From assembly GCA_022340615.1 (NCBI GenBank), contig JAJDNO010000053.1, positions 1-33,418 on the forward strand: a stretch of 33,418 nucleotides of DNA, read 5' to 3'. The notes under the pieces are model-generated. The model searched no databases. It saw nothing but the letters and a program-made list of their open reading frames with translations, and was not told the origin of the DNA. This stretch comes from Gallionella sp. (GTDB lineage: Bacteria > Pseudomonadota > Gammaproteobacteria > Burkholderiales > Gallionellaceae). Position numbers and translations under genes: made by a program. This document shows, one piece after another, positions 15,803 to 25,037 of the stretch. Within the stretch, counting starts at the first letter, position 1. Every line of letters starts with the position of its first letter.

Positions 15803-17017
15803 CTAGCGTGCGGAGTGACCGCTGAGCTTTACTTCTACTTTTTCACTTTCTTCGATACCTGCGTAATAGGCGCGCAATATTTCAAGTACTTCGGGCCGGC
15901 TGAATTCGGCAGGTACATCGGCACCTTCCGATAACCATTTGCGCAGCTTGGTACCTGAAACCAGAAGACGATCCTTTTCATCATGAGGGCAGGTGCGCGC
16001 CGAAGCCATGCCGCCGCACTCGTAGCACCAGAAAGTCCAGTCGATCTTGAGCGGCTGGGTTTCCATCGAGCCTTTCGGAATCTCGTCGAAGATGTGATGC
16101 GCATCGAACGGGCCGTAATAGCTGCCGACGCCGGCATGGTCGCGTCCGACGATCAGATGCGAGCAACCGTAGTTCTGGCGGAACACTGCATGCAGCAGCG
16201 CTTCGCGCGGTCCGGCATAGCGCATGTCCAGGGGGTAGCCTGCCTGTACGATGGTGTTCTTGACGAAGTATTTGTCGACCAGCGTGCCGATGGCTTCGGT
16301 ACGCACGTCGGCGGGAATGTCGCCCGGCTTGAGATTGCCTAGCAGCGAGTGGATCAATACGCCATCGCAGATCTCGATCGCGATTTTCGCGAGGTATTCG
16401 TGCGAGCGGTGCATCGGGTTGCGTGTCTGGAACGCAGCAATCTTGCTCCAGCCCATTTCTTCGAACATGTCGCGCGTCTGTTGCGGGGTCATGAACAGTT
16501 CGCCGTACTTCTGATCAAATCCGCCCAGGGACAATACCTTGACCGGACCGGCAAGGTTGACATCGCCCTGAGCCATGACCATTTTCACGCCGGGATGTTC
16601 GATGTCGACCGTGTTGAACACGGTTGCGCATTCGTGCGCCTTGTCGATAGTGTATTTTTCGGTGATGCGCATCGTCGCCAGAATGCTGTCGTCTTCCGGA
16701 TCGATCAGAGCGACTTCGCTGCCGGTCTCGATGTCGTTTGCTGTGAGGAAGTCGGTGGAGAGGGTGATCGGGATAGGCCAGAATATGCCGTTGGCCATTT
16801 TCATCCCGGCGCATACGCCCTGCCAGTCGGGGAAGGACATGAAGCCTTCCAGCGGGGTGAAGCCGCCGATGCCCATCATCACCAAGTCACCCTTTTCGCG
16901 GGAGCTGATTTTGATGCGCCGCATTGTGCGCGCTCGCTCCAACTCGTTCGCAAGCGCTTGCCCTTTGAGCAACAAGGGTTCAAGGCTGCCTCCACCGTGC
17001 GGTCTTACCAGTGCCAT
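15803..17017 (-). CDS. sat: ATP sulfurylase (sulfate adenylyltransferase), dissimilatory type
   Basis: The 404-residue enzyme turns APS plus pyrophosphate into ATP plus sulfate, the substrate-level phosphorylation step after APS reductase. Catalytic motifs are [12 protein letters not shown] at 197-208 and [12 protein letters not shown] at 291-302. A C-terminal Cys cluster ([13 protein letters not shown]) suggests a structural zinc site. No APS-kinase domain follows, as expected for the oxidative enzyme. Its ATG at 17015-17017 follows an AGGGAGAAG site. It is divergent from soeA and upstream of aprMBA on the same strand. Confidence 0.97.
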   Translation of the reverse strand: MALVRPHGGGSLEPLLLKGQALANELERARTMRRIKISSREKGDLVMMGIGGFTPLEGFMSFPDWQGVCAGMKMANGIFWPIPITLSTDFLTANDIETGSEVALIDPEDDSILATMRITEKYTIDKAHECATVFNTVDIEHPGVKMVMAQGDVNLAGPVKVLSLGGFDQKYGELFMTPQQTRDMFEEMGWSKIAAFQTRNPMHRSHEYLAKIAIEICDGVLIHSLLGNLKPGDIPADVRTEAIGTLVDKYFVKNTIVQAGYPLDMRYAGPREALLHAVFRQNYGCSHLIVGRDHAGVGSYYGPFDAHHIFDEIPKGSMETQPLKIDWTFWCYECGGMASARTCPHDEKDRLLVSGTKLRKWLSEGADVPAEFSRPEVLEILRAYYAGIEESEKVEVKLSGHSAR

Positions 17018-17239
17018 TATTGCTTCTCCCTAGAGGTTGTATTTCATCCGGATCAACTGTAGGGCTATCCTAGAACTTTAAGGGCCTGACTACGATACCC
17101 CTAATGGGTTATACGGCAATAGCTCATCACGGCTATGGTTGGAGTTGTGTGCAATTACGGATACTATCGCACCTGCACTGAATGCGCATATTCCTACTTT
17201 AATAGTCGGAATTCAACACTCAATAATCGATGGAATTTA
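17018..17239. promoter_or_regulatory. Shared divergent promoter region of sat and soeABC
   Basis: These 222 bp separate the starts of sat (minus) and soeA (plus) and should hold promoters for both sulfite-oxidation branches. I see no strong palindrome or clear consensus promoter. A plus-strand frame opens at 17135, upstream in frame with soeA, but its residues do not look like a SoeA N-terminus. Confidence 0.55.
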
Positions 17240-20182
17240 ATGAATAGCCATAACTTTGGAGACTCGCAGAGCACGATTGCTCCGCTTCACGACCCGCTGG
17301 CATCGCCGGCACCTGGCGCAAAGAATGAAGTTCGTAACACCACCTGCTACATGTGCGCCTGCCGTTGCGGGATACGCGTGCACCTGCGCGATGGCGAGGT
17401 ACGTTATATAGACGGCAACCCGAATCATCCGCTGAACAACGGTGTGATCTGTGCCAAGGGCAGTTCCGGCATCATGAAGCAGTATTCTCCCGCGCGACTG
17501 ACCAAACCGTTGCGCCGCAAACCCGGGACAGATCGCGGTGCGGGAGAATTCGAGGAAGTCAGCTGGGAAGAGACTTTTTCCATTCTTGAAGAACGGCTGG
17601 GAAATATACGCGCCACCGATCCGAAGAAATTCGCGCTGTTCACCGGCCGCGACCAGATGCAGGCGCTGACCGGCCTGTTCGCACGCCAGTTCGGTACGCC
17701 CAACTATGCTGCGCACGGCGGTTTCTGTTCGGTGAACATGGCTGCCGGAATGATCTATACCATCGGCGGTTCGTTCTGGGAATTCGGCGGTCCGGACCTG
17801 GACCGCGCCAAGCTGTTCGTGATGATCGGGACGGCCGAGGATCACCATTCCAACCCGATGAAGATCGCGATCTCGAAATTCAAGCGTGAGGGCGGTCGAT
17901 TCATTTCCATCAATCCGATCCGCACCGGTTATTCGGCGATCGCGGACGAATGGGTCGGAATACGTCCCGGCACCGACGGTGCGCTGTTGCTCGCGCTGAT
18001 CCACGAGATCATCGCTCTGGGCCTGTATGACCGCGAATTCCTGGTGCGTTATACCAATTCCGGACAACTGGTGAATCTGGACGACGAGCATGACGAGTTC
18101 GGCATGTTCGTGCGCACCGAAGTCCCGGAAGAAGAGGGCTGCTATGACCCGCAGAACAAACTATGGTGGGATCGCAAAACCAACAAGCCGGTGATCACGC
18201 ACTCCGAAGGTGCCGACCCATACCTGTTCGGCGAATTCAGGCTGCCCGACGGCGTGGCGGTCAAACCAGCGTTCCAGTTGCTGCAGGAACGGGTAAAGGA
18301 ATACACGCCGGAGTGGGCGAGCGGTGTTACCGGTATACCGGTCGAAACCATCCGCCGCCTGGCCTACGAAATGGGCATCACGGCGCGCGACCAGAAGATC
18401 GAATTGCCGATTGCGTGGACCGACTCCTGGGGCAAGGAACACGACAGTGTCACCGGAAATCCGGTGGCATTCCATGCGATGCGCGGACTGGCGGCGCATT
18501 CCAACGGTTTTCAGACAATACGATCGCTGGCGATTCTGATGTCACTGCTGGGCACCATCGACAGACCTGGCGGCTTCCGCCACAAGACTCCATTCCCCCG
18601 TCCCATCCCGCCATGTGCACGCACACCCAATACGCCGCTGGCGGTCAAGCCTAACACGCCGCTCGATGGTATGCCGCTGGGTTGGCCCTCGGACCCGGAC
18701 GACCTGTTCGTCGATCCGGACGGAAGCCCGGTGCGCATCGACAAGGCATTCTCGTGGGAATATCCGCTGTCGGTGCACGGCATGATGCATAACGTCATCA
18801 CCAATGCCTGGCGCGGCGACCCGTACAAGATCGACACGCTGCTGATCTTCATGGCCAACATGGGCTGGAACTCGACGATGAACACCGCCGAGGTCAGGAA
18901 GATGCTCAACGACAAGGAGCAGAACGGCGAATACAAGATTCCGTTCATCGTGGTGTGCGATGCTTTCCATTCCGAGACGACCGCCTATGCCGATCTGATC
19001 CTGCCGGACACAACCTATTTGGAACGCCATGATGTGATGTCGATGCTGGACAGACCGATCTCGGAGTTTGATGGCCCGGTGGATTCGGTGCGCATTCCGG
19101 TGTTGCCGCCGACGGGCGAATGCAAGCCTTTCCAGGAAGTGTTGATCGAGCTGGGTTCGCGTTTGAAGCTGCCGGCTTTCACCACCAAAGAAGGCAAGCG
19201 AAAATATCGTGACTATCCCGATTTCATCGTGAACTGGGAGAGCGAACCCGGTTCCGGAATCGGATTCCTTGCCGGCTGGCGCGGCAAGGGTGGCGAGAAA
19301 TCACTGGTCGGTGAACCCAATCCGAAGCAGTGGGAAATGTACGAAAAAAACGACTGCGTGTTCCACTACAAACTGCCCCCTTCATATCAGTACATGCGCA
19401 ACTGGAACAAGGGATATCTGGAATGGTCGCAGCGCAACCGCATCACCCGCTATGGCGAGCCCATCCTGATCCACATGTATTCTGAAGTGCTGCAGAAATT
19501 CCGGCTCGCTGCGCAGGGTCGCGGTATCACCCGCAAGCCGCCGGCACACCTTGCCAAGCGCATTGAAAACTATTTCGATCCGCTGCCGATTTTCTATGAG
19601 CCGCTGGAAACCCAGTCCAGCGACAATATCAAGTATCCGCTTGCTGCAGTGACCCAGCGGCCGATGGCCATGTACCATTCCTGGGATTCGCAGAATGCAT
19701 GGCTGCGCCAGATACACACGCACAATTACCTGTACGTGAATCCGCTTGCCGCTCAGGAAGCCGGCATTACCGACGGCGGCTGGATGTGGGTGGAATCGCA
19801 ATGGGGCAAGGTGCGCTGCATGGCGCGCTATTCCGAGGCTGTGGAGCCGGGAACGGTATGGACCTGGAACGCGATCGGCAAGGCCGCGGGTGCGTGGGGC
19901 CTGTCTCCGGAAGCGAACGAGGCACAAAAAGGTTTTCTGCTGAACCACCTGATATCGGAGGAGTTGCCGGCCAATCCGGACGGTTCGCGTTATTCCAATT
20001 CCGACCCGATCACCGGACAGGCTGCCTGGTATGACGTAAGGGTGCGCATCTATCCGGCCGAAGCCGGCGAGCCGGAGCAGACCTCGCCGCAGTTCGAGCC
20101 GATGAAGGCCGTGCCGGGCATGGGAAAAAGTCCCAAATGGTTCGCCTATTTTGGCGGCGCCAGGAAAGGGGGCAGCAAATGA
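17240..20182 (+). CDS. soeA: Sulfite dehydrogenase, molybdopterin catalytic subunit SoeA
   Basis: This 980-residue member of the DMSO-reductase superfamily oxidises sulfite directly to sulfate in the cytoplasm. The [4Fe-4S] motif is Cys36-x2-Cys39-x3-Cys43-x27-Cys71, followed by the family's ICAKGSSG. There is no Tat signal, which separates SoeA from periplasmic relatives such as PsrA/PhsA. I chose the ATG at 17240 because the conserved part begins just after it; the frame is open to an ATG at 17135. Long conserved blocks (MIYTIGGSFWEFGGPDLDRA, MGWNSTMNTAE) fit SoeA. It is first in soeABC, with a 4-nt overlap into soeB. Confidence 0.93.
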   Translation: MNSHNFGDSQSTIAPLHDPLASPAPGAKNEVRNTTCYMCACRCGIRVHLRDGEVRYIDGNPNHPLNNGVICAKGSSGIMKQYSPARLTKPLRRKPGTDRGAGEFEEVSWEETFSILEERLGNIRATDPKKFALFTGRDQMQALTGLFARQFGTPNYAAHGGFCSVNMAAGMIYTIGGSFWEFGGPDLDRAKLFVMIGTAEDHHSNPMKIAISKFKREGGRFISINPIRTGYSAIADEWVGIRPGTDGALLLALIHEIIALGLYDREFLVRYTNSGQLVNLDDEHDEFGMFVRTEVPEEEGCYDPQNKLWWDRKTNKPVITHSEGADPYLFGEFRLPDGVAVKPAFQLLQERVKEYTPEWASGVTGIPVETIRRLAYEMGITARDQKIELPIAWTDSWGKEHDSVTGNPVAFHAMRGLAAHSNGFQTIRSLAILMSLLGTIDRPGGFRHKTPFPRPIPPCARTPNTPLAVKPNTPLDGMPLGWPSDPDDLFVDPDGSPVRIDKAFSWEYPLSVHGMMHNVITNAWRGDPYKIDTLLIFMANMGWNSTMNTAEVRKMLNDKEQNGEYKIPFIVVCDAFHSETTAYADLILPDTTYLERHDVMSMLDRPISEFDGPVDSVRIPVLPPTGECKPFQEVLIELGSRLKLPAFTTKEGKRKYRDYPDFIVNWESEPGSGIGFLAGWRGKGGEKSLVGEPNPKQWEMYEKNDCVFHYKLPPSYQYMRNWNKGYLEWSQRNRITRYGEPILIHMYSEVLQKFRLAAQGRGITRKPPAHLAKRIENYFDPLPIFYEPLETQSSDNIKYPLAAVTQRPMAMYHSWDSQNAWLRQIHTHNYLYVNPLAAQEAGITDGGWMWVESQWGKVRCMARYSEAVEPGTVWTWNAIGKAAGAWGLSPEANEAQKGFLLNHLISEELPANPDGSRYSNSDPITGQAAWYDVRVRIYPAEAGEPEQTSPQFEPMKAVPGMGKSPKWFAYFGGARKGGSK

Positions 20183-20910
20183 CCCAACTCGCGCTGGTAA
20201 TCGACCTCAACGTGTGCGTGGGCTGTCATGCCTGCGTGACCAGTTGCAAGGAATGGAACACTTCCGGTTCGGCCGGACCGCTGTGCGACGAGAATCCGTA
20301 TGGTGCGGATCCGACCGGCACGTTCTTCAATCGCGTTCAGACTTTCGAAGTAGGGCAATATCCCAATACCGAAACGGTGCATTTTCCGAAATCCTGCCTG
20401 CATTGCGAGGATCCTCCCTGCGTGCCGGTTTGCCCGACCGGCGCATCGTACAAGCGCAAGGAAGACGGCATTGTTCTGGTGGACTATGACAAATGCATAG
20501 GCTGCAAGTACTGCTCATGGGCCTGCCCATACGGCGCGCGCGAGCTGGATGAAAAGCAGCAGGTGATGAAGAAATGCACGCTGTGCGTGGACCGCATCTA
20601 CGACACCACATTGCCGGAACGGGACCGCAAGCCTTCATGTGTTCTGGCCTGCCCGACCAGTGCACGACTTTTCGGGGATGTGCATGATGAGGAATCGGTG
20701 GTGTCGAAGGCGATACGCGAAAGCGCCGGCTATGCGCTGATGCCGGAATGGGGTACCCATCCTGCCAACCATTACCTGCCGCGCCGCAAGACCAGCCTCA
20801 AGATACACGTGGATGAACTGGAGCGGGTCGATAATCCGCTCAAGGTCGACGGCAAGCTGCCCAAACCGCAAAAATCCGATCCTACACTGGACGATGTCAC
20901 GTCCTGGTAA
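20179..20910 (+). CDS. soeB: Sulfite dehydrogenase, iron-sulfur subunit SoeB
   Basis: The 243-residue product is a NrfC/DmsB-type ferredoxin subunit with four Cys groups (CVGCHACVTSC, CLHCEDPPCVPVCP, CIGCKYCSWACP and CTLCVDR ending in CVLACP), enough for four [4Fe-4S] clusters. It passes electrons from SoeA to the membrane subunit SoeC. The ATG at 20179-20181 overlaps the soeA stop (ATGA) and has a purine-rich AAAGGGGG site. No signal peptide is present, in keeping with a cytoplasmic complex. Confidence 0.94.
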   Translation: MTQLALVIDLNVCVGCHACVTSCKEWNTSGSAGPLCDENPYGADPTGTFFNRVQTFEVGQYPNTETVHFPKSCLHCEDPPCVPVCPTGASYKRKEDGIVLVDYDKCIGCKYCSWACPYGARELDEKQQVMKKCTLCVDRIYDTTLPERDRKPSCVLACPTSARLFGDVHDEESVVSKAIRESAGYALMPEWGTHPANHYLPRRKTSLKIHVDELERVDNPLKVDGKLPKPQKSDPTLDDVTSW

Positions 20911-20927
20911 TTACCAACGATATACTT

Positions 20928-21917
20928 ATGAAACCTGCATTTTCTGTGATATTTCTCACCACCCTGATCGGCGTCGGCCAGGGGCTGTTCCTGGCGCTGT
21001 ACACCCAGCAATCCTATGCGCTGTTCGGCCTGCTGCCGCTGCAGGACGACGCGTTCTACGCCTATGGCAGCATGCTCGCGCTGCTGTTCCTGATCGGAGG
21101 GCTGGCTTCTTCATTCTTGCATCTCGGCCATCCGGAACGCGCCTGGCGTACGGCAACGCAATGGCGCACCTCATGGCTGTCGCGTGAAGTGATTGCGCTG
21201 CCCGCGTTCATGGGAGTGGTGTTTGTATATGGCATGACGAATCTGCTGGACTTCAGGCCGGTGCTGGTCATCCTGCGAGGCGGAATACCTGTCGATCTCA
21301 GCATCGTATCGGGCGGATTAGGAACCTTGCTGGCCTTCGTGCTGTTCGTCTGCACCGCGATGATCTATGGCTGCCTGCGTTTCCTGCGCGAATGGCATTC
21401 GCCGCTGACGGTTATCAACTTCGTGCTGCTCGGCACCGCTTCGGGATTTGTGCTTGCTGCATTCTACGCGACCTTCTTTGCGACCAATTACTCGCCGACG
21501 CAGGCAGGCTTCTTTGCCGACTGGGCTTTCATCATCACCCTGCTCGGACTGTTTGGCCGCAGCGCTTCGCTGTGGCGCAATGCGCGGTTGCGGCCAACTT
21601 CGACCGTGCAGACGGCGATCGGCATCAAGCATCCGAACATCGTGCAAAAATCACAGGGTGCAATGGGCGGCTCGTTCAACACGCGCGAGTTTTTCCACGG
21701 CAAAAGTCCCGCCTTCCTGCGTGCGATCAAGCCCGCTTTCCTGGTATTGGCCTTTGCGATCCCGCTGTTGCTGCTGTTCGCCGCGCACTCCCACCCTGCT
21801 GCCTGGTTGCTCGGCACAGCGTTCGTTCTGCAATATACCGGCCTGCTGGCTGAACGCTGGTACTTTTTCGCCGAGGCGAATCACCCGCAAAACCTCTATT
21901 ACCAGACCATAGGCTGA
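20928..21917 (+). CDS. soeC: Sulfite dehydrogenase, membrane anchor SoeC
   Basis: This 329-residue DmsC-type integral membrane subunit has about eight hydrophobic helices. It holds the family stretch SFLHLGHPERAWRTATQWRT between helices 2 and 3, and further conserved residues in SWLSREV. It anchors SoeAB to the inner membrane and delivers electrons to quinone. It begins 17 bp after soeB and ends one base before the next ORF starts. Confidence 0.92.
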   Translation: MKPAFSVIFLTTLIGVGQGLFLALYTQQSYALFGLLPLQDDAFYAYGSMLALLFLIGGLASSFLHLGHPERAWRTATQWRTSWLSREVIALPAFMGVVFVYGMTNLLDFRPVLVILRGGIPVDLSIVSGGLGTLLAFVLFVCTAMIYGCLRFLREWHSPLTVINFVLLGTASGFVLAAFYATFFATNYSPTQAGFFADWAFIITLLGLFGRSASLWRNARLRPTSTVQTAIGIKHPNIVQKSQGAMGGSFNTREFFHGKSPAFLRAIKPAFLVLAFAIPLLLLFAAHSHPAAWLLGTAFVLQYTGLLAERWYFFAEANHPQNLYYQTIG

Positions 21918-21918
21918 C

Positions 21919-22902
21919 ATGATCAATCAACGATTCTGGCCGGACAGCTACCGGAACTTCCGCAGCGTTTTCTGGCTGTTGCCCGCTGCACTGCTGCTAT
22001 TGGCGCTGCCTGCAGAGGCTGCACCCGCGGCGGCCGCCGCGGCCGCTGCTACCACCACGGCATGGTGGGTATGGCCGCTGGCGCTGTTCGTGGTGTGTTT
22101 CTTCCTTGGCATGATTGCGGTTCCCGCGGGTGTCGGCGGCGGTGTGCTGTTCGTGCCCATCGTTGGCAGTTTCTTCCCGTTTCATCTCGATTTCGTGCGC
22201 GGTGCCGGATTGCTGGTCGCGATGGCCAGCGCGCTGGCTGCCGGTCCTTCACTGCTGAAAAACGGCATGGCAAACCTGCGCCTCGCGATGCCGCTTGCAC
22301 TAGCCGCGTCGATCAGTTCGATCGCCGGCGCGAAACTGGGCCTGGCCCTGCCGGCCAACATCGTGCAGATCTCGCTGGGCCTGACCGTGCTCGGTATCGC
22401 GGCATTGATGATTTCGGCAAAAAAATCCGAATTCCCGCATGTAGCCCAGCCGGACAGGCTGTCCCAGACGCTGGGTATACAAGGTGTGTTCCGCGATGTG
22501 ATTTCGGGCAAGGACATACCCTGGCACATACACCGCACGCCGATGGGTCTGGTGCTGTTCCTGATCATTGGTTTCCTGGGCGGGCTGTTCGGCGTCGGTG
22601 CCGGCTGGGCCAACGTGCCCGGTCTGAACCTGCTGATGGGGGTGCCGCTCAAGGTTGCCGCTGGTACTTCCAGCATGATCCTGTCCATGGCCAGTTCCTC
22701 TGCCACCTGGTACTACCTGGACAATGGCGCGATCCTGCCGATTATCGCGGTGCCTTCCGTGGTCGGGATGATGATAGGCGCGCGCATTGGAGCGCACCTG
22801 CTGACGGTGCTCAAGGCTTCCGTGATCCGCAATATGGTGATCGCGATCCTGTTGTTTGCCGGCATACGCACCCTGCTCAAGGGGCTGGGCTGGTGGATAT
22901 GA
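21919..22902 (+). CDS. TauE/SafE-family permease, probable sulfite/sulfate exporter
   Basis: This 327-residue membrane protein of the TSUP family has two repeated halves, each opening with a Gly-rich helix (GVGGGVLFVPIVGSFF and GFLGGLFGVGAGWANVPGL). An Ala-rich run precedes the first helix. Family members move sulfite, sulfoacetate or related anions. Lying one base after soeC it is almost certainly cotranscribed, which points to export of sulfate or sulfite from the Soe/Apr reactions; the substrate is inferred from context. Confidence 0.87.
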   Translation: MINQRFWPDSYRNFRSVFWLLPAALLLLALPAEAAPAAAAAAAATTTAWWVWPLALFVVCFFLGMIAVPAGVGGGVLFVPIVGSFFPFHLDFVRGAGLLVAMASALAAGPSLLKNGMANLRLAMPLALAASISSIAGAKLGLALPANIVQISLGLTVLGIAALMISAKKSEFPHVAQPDRLSQTLGIQGVFRDVISGKDIPWHIHRTPMGLVLFLIIGFLGGLFGVGAGWANVPGLNLLMGVPLKVAAGTSSMILSMASSSATWYYLDNGAILPIIAVPSVVGMMIGARIGAHLLTVLKASVIRNMVIAILLFAGIRTLLKGLGWWI

Positions 22903-22915
22903 GGAGGGAATGAGC

Positions 22916-23326
22916 ATGGAAAAACCCGTTCGCCAGATTGCTTCCGAACAACTGTCCTATGCCGAGGTGCTCCACTGGAGCATATTGCTGGGATTCATCG
23001 TGCTGGTCGTGACTTTTTTCGCCTACGTGCTGGGCTGGCTGCCTTCGTATGTTCCTCTGGAACGACTGCCTCAATTGTGGGGCCTGTCCGCGACCGAATA
23101 CCTGAAAGCCACCGGCATCCCGACCGGCTGGAGCTGGCTGTTCATGATGAACAAGGGCGACTTTGCCAGCCAGCTTGGGATCGCGATACTGTCCGGCTGT
23201 TCGATCGCCTGCATCATTGCGATCATGCCGGCCTACGCCAAAGCGAAAAACTTCATCTATATCGGGATATGCATACTGGAAATAGCGGTGCTGGTGCTGT
23301 CCGCTTCGGGTATCTTCGGGCATTGA
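22916..23326 (+). CDS. Small membrane protein next to TauE, DUF1634-like
   Basis: This 136-residue protein has three likely membrane helices (LHWSILLGFIVLVVTFFAYV, IAILSGCSIACIIAIMPAYA, FIYIGICILEIAVLVLSASG). The ATG at 22916 is preferred over one at 22910 because the GGAGG site lies only 2 nt before the latter but about 8 nt before the former. It follows the TauE-type gene by 13 bp. DUF1634 proteins are often encoded beside TSUP permeases and the last two helices resemble that family, but I am not sure of the match. It may be an accessory subunit of the permease. Confidence 0.7.
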   Translation: MEKPVRQIASEQLSYAEVLHWSILLGFIVLVVTFFAYVLGWLPSYVPLERLPQLWGLSATEYLKATGIPTGWSWLFMMNKGDFASQLGIAILSGCSIACIIAIMPAYAKAKNFIYIGICILEIAVLVLSASGIFGH

Positions 23327-23338
23327 GTGAGGTCAACC

Positions 23339-24166
23339 ATGAGTCATCCATTTGAACGCATCCTGCTGGCCACCGAGCATACCGAGTTCGACACGGGGGC
23401 AGAGCTTCTCGCTTTTGGCATGGCCAAGCGCTGCGGGCAGCCGCTATCGGCGGTGCTGCCGGTGGTTAGCAATCCTGAATACGAAATCATCGCGCCGCAG
23501 CTTGCAGAGCGCGGAGAGCAGGAAGCCGCGGCGAAGATCGAAATGCTGCACAAGGTTGCCGCGACTGAAGGAGTGAAACTCGACATCGTTGCCAGGCGCG
23601 GCGAGGAACCCTATCACGAGATCGCCCAGGAAGCGATCGAGCGCAATTCGGACCTGATCATCATCCGCCGCCGCGGCAAGCGCAGCTTTCTGTCCAAGCT
23701 GCTGATCGGCGAGATGGTCAGCAAGGTGGCGGGGCATGCACCTTGCGATGTGCTGTTCGTGCCGCGCGCGGCAAGAATGTGGTCGCGCGGGATCGTGGCT
23801 GCTGTCGATAATTCGCCGAACGCGCGGAATGTCGCCCATATTGCGGCAAAAATCGCGGCACAATGCGAACTGCCGCTCACGCTGGTCAGCGTCGCCACCC
23901 ATGATTCAGACAGTATTCGCGCGCAGGCCGAAGCGACCATGTCCGCCGCGCTTGCAATTGCTTCGTCAGCCGGTTCTGATGCCCAAAGCCGCATTCTGGT
24001 CGGCAAACCGTTTGAGCAGATTCTTGAAACGGCCAAGGCGCTCGGCACCGACCTGATCGTCGTGGGGCGGCATGGCGAAAGCAATCTGATTCATACCCCG
24101 TTCGGCGGCACCACGCAGAAAGTGGTCGGCCACGCCGACATGCCGGTGCTGGTGGTGCGCGGCTGA
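23339..24166 (+). CDS. Tandem universal stress protein (UspA) domains
   Basis: The 275-residue protein has two UspA folds. Domain 1 spans residues 1-145 (ERILLATEHTEFD opening, SDLIIIRRRGKR, then CDVLFVPR closing). Domain 2 spans about 150-275 (GIVAAVDNSPNARNV, then TDLIVVGRHGESN and DMPVLVVRG). Domain 2 ends with a G-x-x-G-x(9)-G-(S/T)-like region (HGESNLIHTPFGGTTQKVV) that suggests ATP binding; domain 1 is more divergent. It is the last gene of the soeABC-tauE run, 12 bp after the small membrane protein, start supported by GAGG. Its role there is unknown. Confidence 0.9.
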   Translation: MSHPFERILLATEHTEFDTGAELLAFGMAKRCGQPLSAVLPVVSNPEYEIIAPQLAERGEQEAAAKIEMLHKVAATEGVKLDIVARRGEEPYHEIAQEAIERNSDLIIIRRRGKRSFLSKLLIGEMVSKVAGHAPCDVLFVPRAARMWSRGIVAAVDNSPNARNVAHIAAKIAAQCELPLTLVSVATHDSDSIRAQAEATMSAALAIASSAGSDAQSRILVGKPFEQILETAKALGTDLIVVGRHGESNLIHTPFGGTTQKVVGHADMPVLVVRG

Positions 24167-24281
24167 TGCGCTCTGCGGCAAGTCAACGGTAATTCACTGC
24201 AATCAATTTGCGTTCGGCAGGGGGTGTTGAGCTTCGGCACATTGCAGCGCCGGGCAGGCTCATTTCAATCAGCTTGCACGC

Positions 24282-25037
24282 TCAGGGCAGTTTCACCACT
24301 GCAGGCGTTCCTGCGCGCAAGGGTTGCTTGCCAGGGAATACCACGTCGACCGGGTATACCGACCCCGTTTTTGTCTGGATCGGTTCCAGACCCAGCGTTT
24401 TGATTTTTCCGGCGTAGATCGTTCCGGAAACGGTCACGGATACCGTCTGCCCGGTTTTCAGTTTGTCGATTTGAGGGGAGGGCAGGTCCATGCGAGCAAT
24501 CATCTCGCCCGACCTCGCCAGCGTCAGCAGCATCCGGGGCTCAAGCCCGGCGGCTACGCTCAGCCCGGGCTCGGCGTCGCGCAGTATCACGACCGCATCG
24601 AACGGTGCGCGCAGCAGGGTATCGTCCAGTGCTTTCCGGTCCTGTCGCAAATGCGCCTGCGCTTCGGACAGCATGGACTGACTCTTCACCAGACGCAGCT
24701 TCGCCTGATCGAGTTCCGCAGTGGCAACAACCGTTCGTTCATGCAGATCCTGCATACGGACCAGATCGCGCTTTGCTTCCTCTGTTTCGGCCTTGTAGCG
24801 GGTGATCGCGGATTCGGTTTCGGCCACGCTGGCCTGGTAGCCGGTGCTGTCCAGAGACAGCAATACCTGGCCTTTCCTGACCTGGTCGCCCACTTCGACA
24901 TTTACCGCCTTGACCACGCCCGATACAGGCGTCGAAAGCTCCACCCGTTGTGACCACTGCAGGGTTGCCGGCACATCCGCTGCCCACAGCATCTGCGGGA
25001 AGAGTGCGGCGGGGATCAGCACTATCCATTTTTTCAT
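24282..25037 (-). CDS. Periplasmic adaptor (membrane-fusion) protein, HlyD/RND type
   Basis: This 251-residue protein has a signal peptide (residues 1-20, cleaved near LWAAD), a lipoyl/biotinyl-like half (TPVSGVVKAVNVEVGDQVRK, about 36-55), a coiled coil at about 70-140 and the second lipoyl half (LLRAPFDAVVILRDAEPG), then a beta-barrel segment. This is the usual adaptor order but on the short side. Its ATG overlaps the TolC-type gene by 4 nt. No inner-membrane pump gene is adjacent, so the transported compound is unknown; position at the end of the sox locus suggests sulfur species. Confidence 0.88.
   Translation of the reverse strand: MKKWIVLIPAALFPQMLWAADVPATLQWSQRVELSTPVSGVVKAVNVEVGDQVRKGQVLLSLDSTGYQASVAETESAITRYKAETEEAKRDLVRMQDLHERTVVATAELDQAKLRLVKSQSMLSEAQAHLRQDRKALDDTLLRAPFDAVVILRDAEPGLSVAAGLEPRMLLTLARSGEMIARMDLPSPQIDKLKTGQTVSVTVSGTIYAGKIKTLGLEPIQTKTGSVYPVDVVFPGKQPLRAGTPAVVKLP

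Noticed and set aside
16349..17062. 237-codon plus-strand frame
   Set aside because: It is antisense to sat, whose catalytic motifs are intact.
17237..18091. 284-codon minus-strand frame
   Set aside because: It is antisense to soeA, whose iron-sulfur motif and domain order are clear; long antisense frames are common in GC-rich genes.
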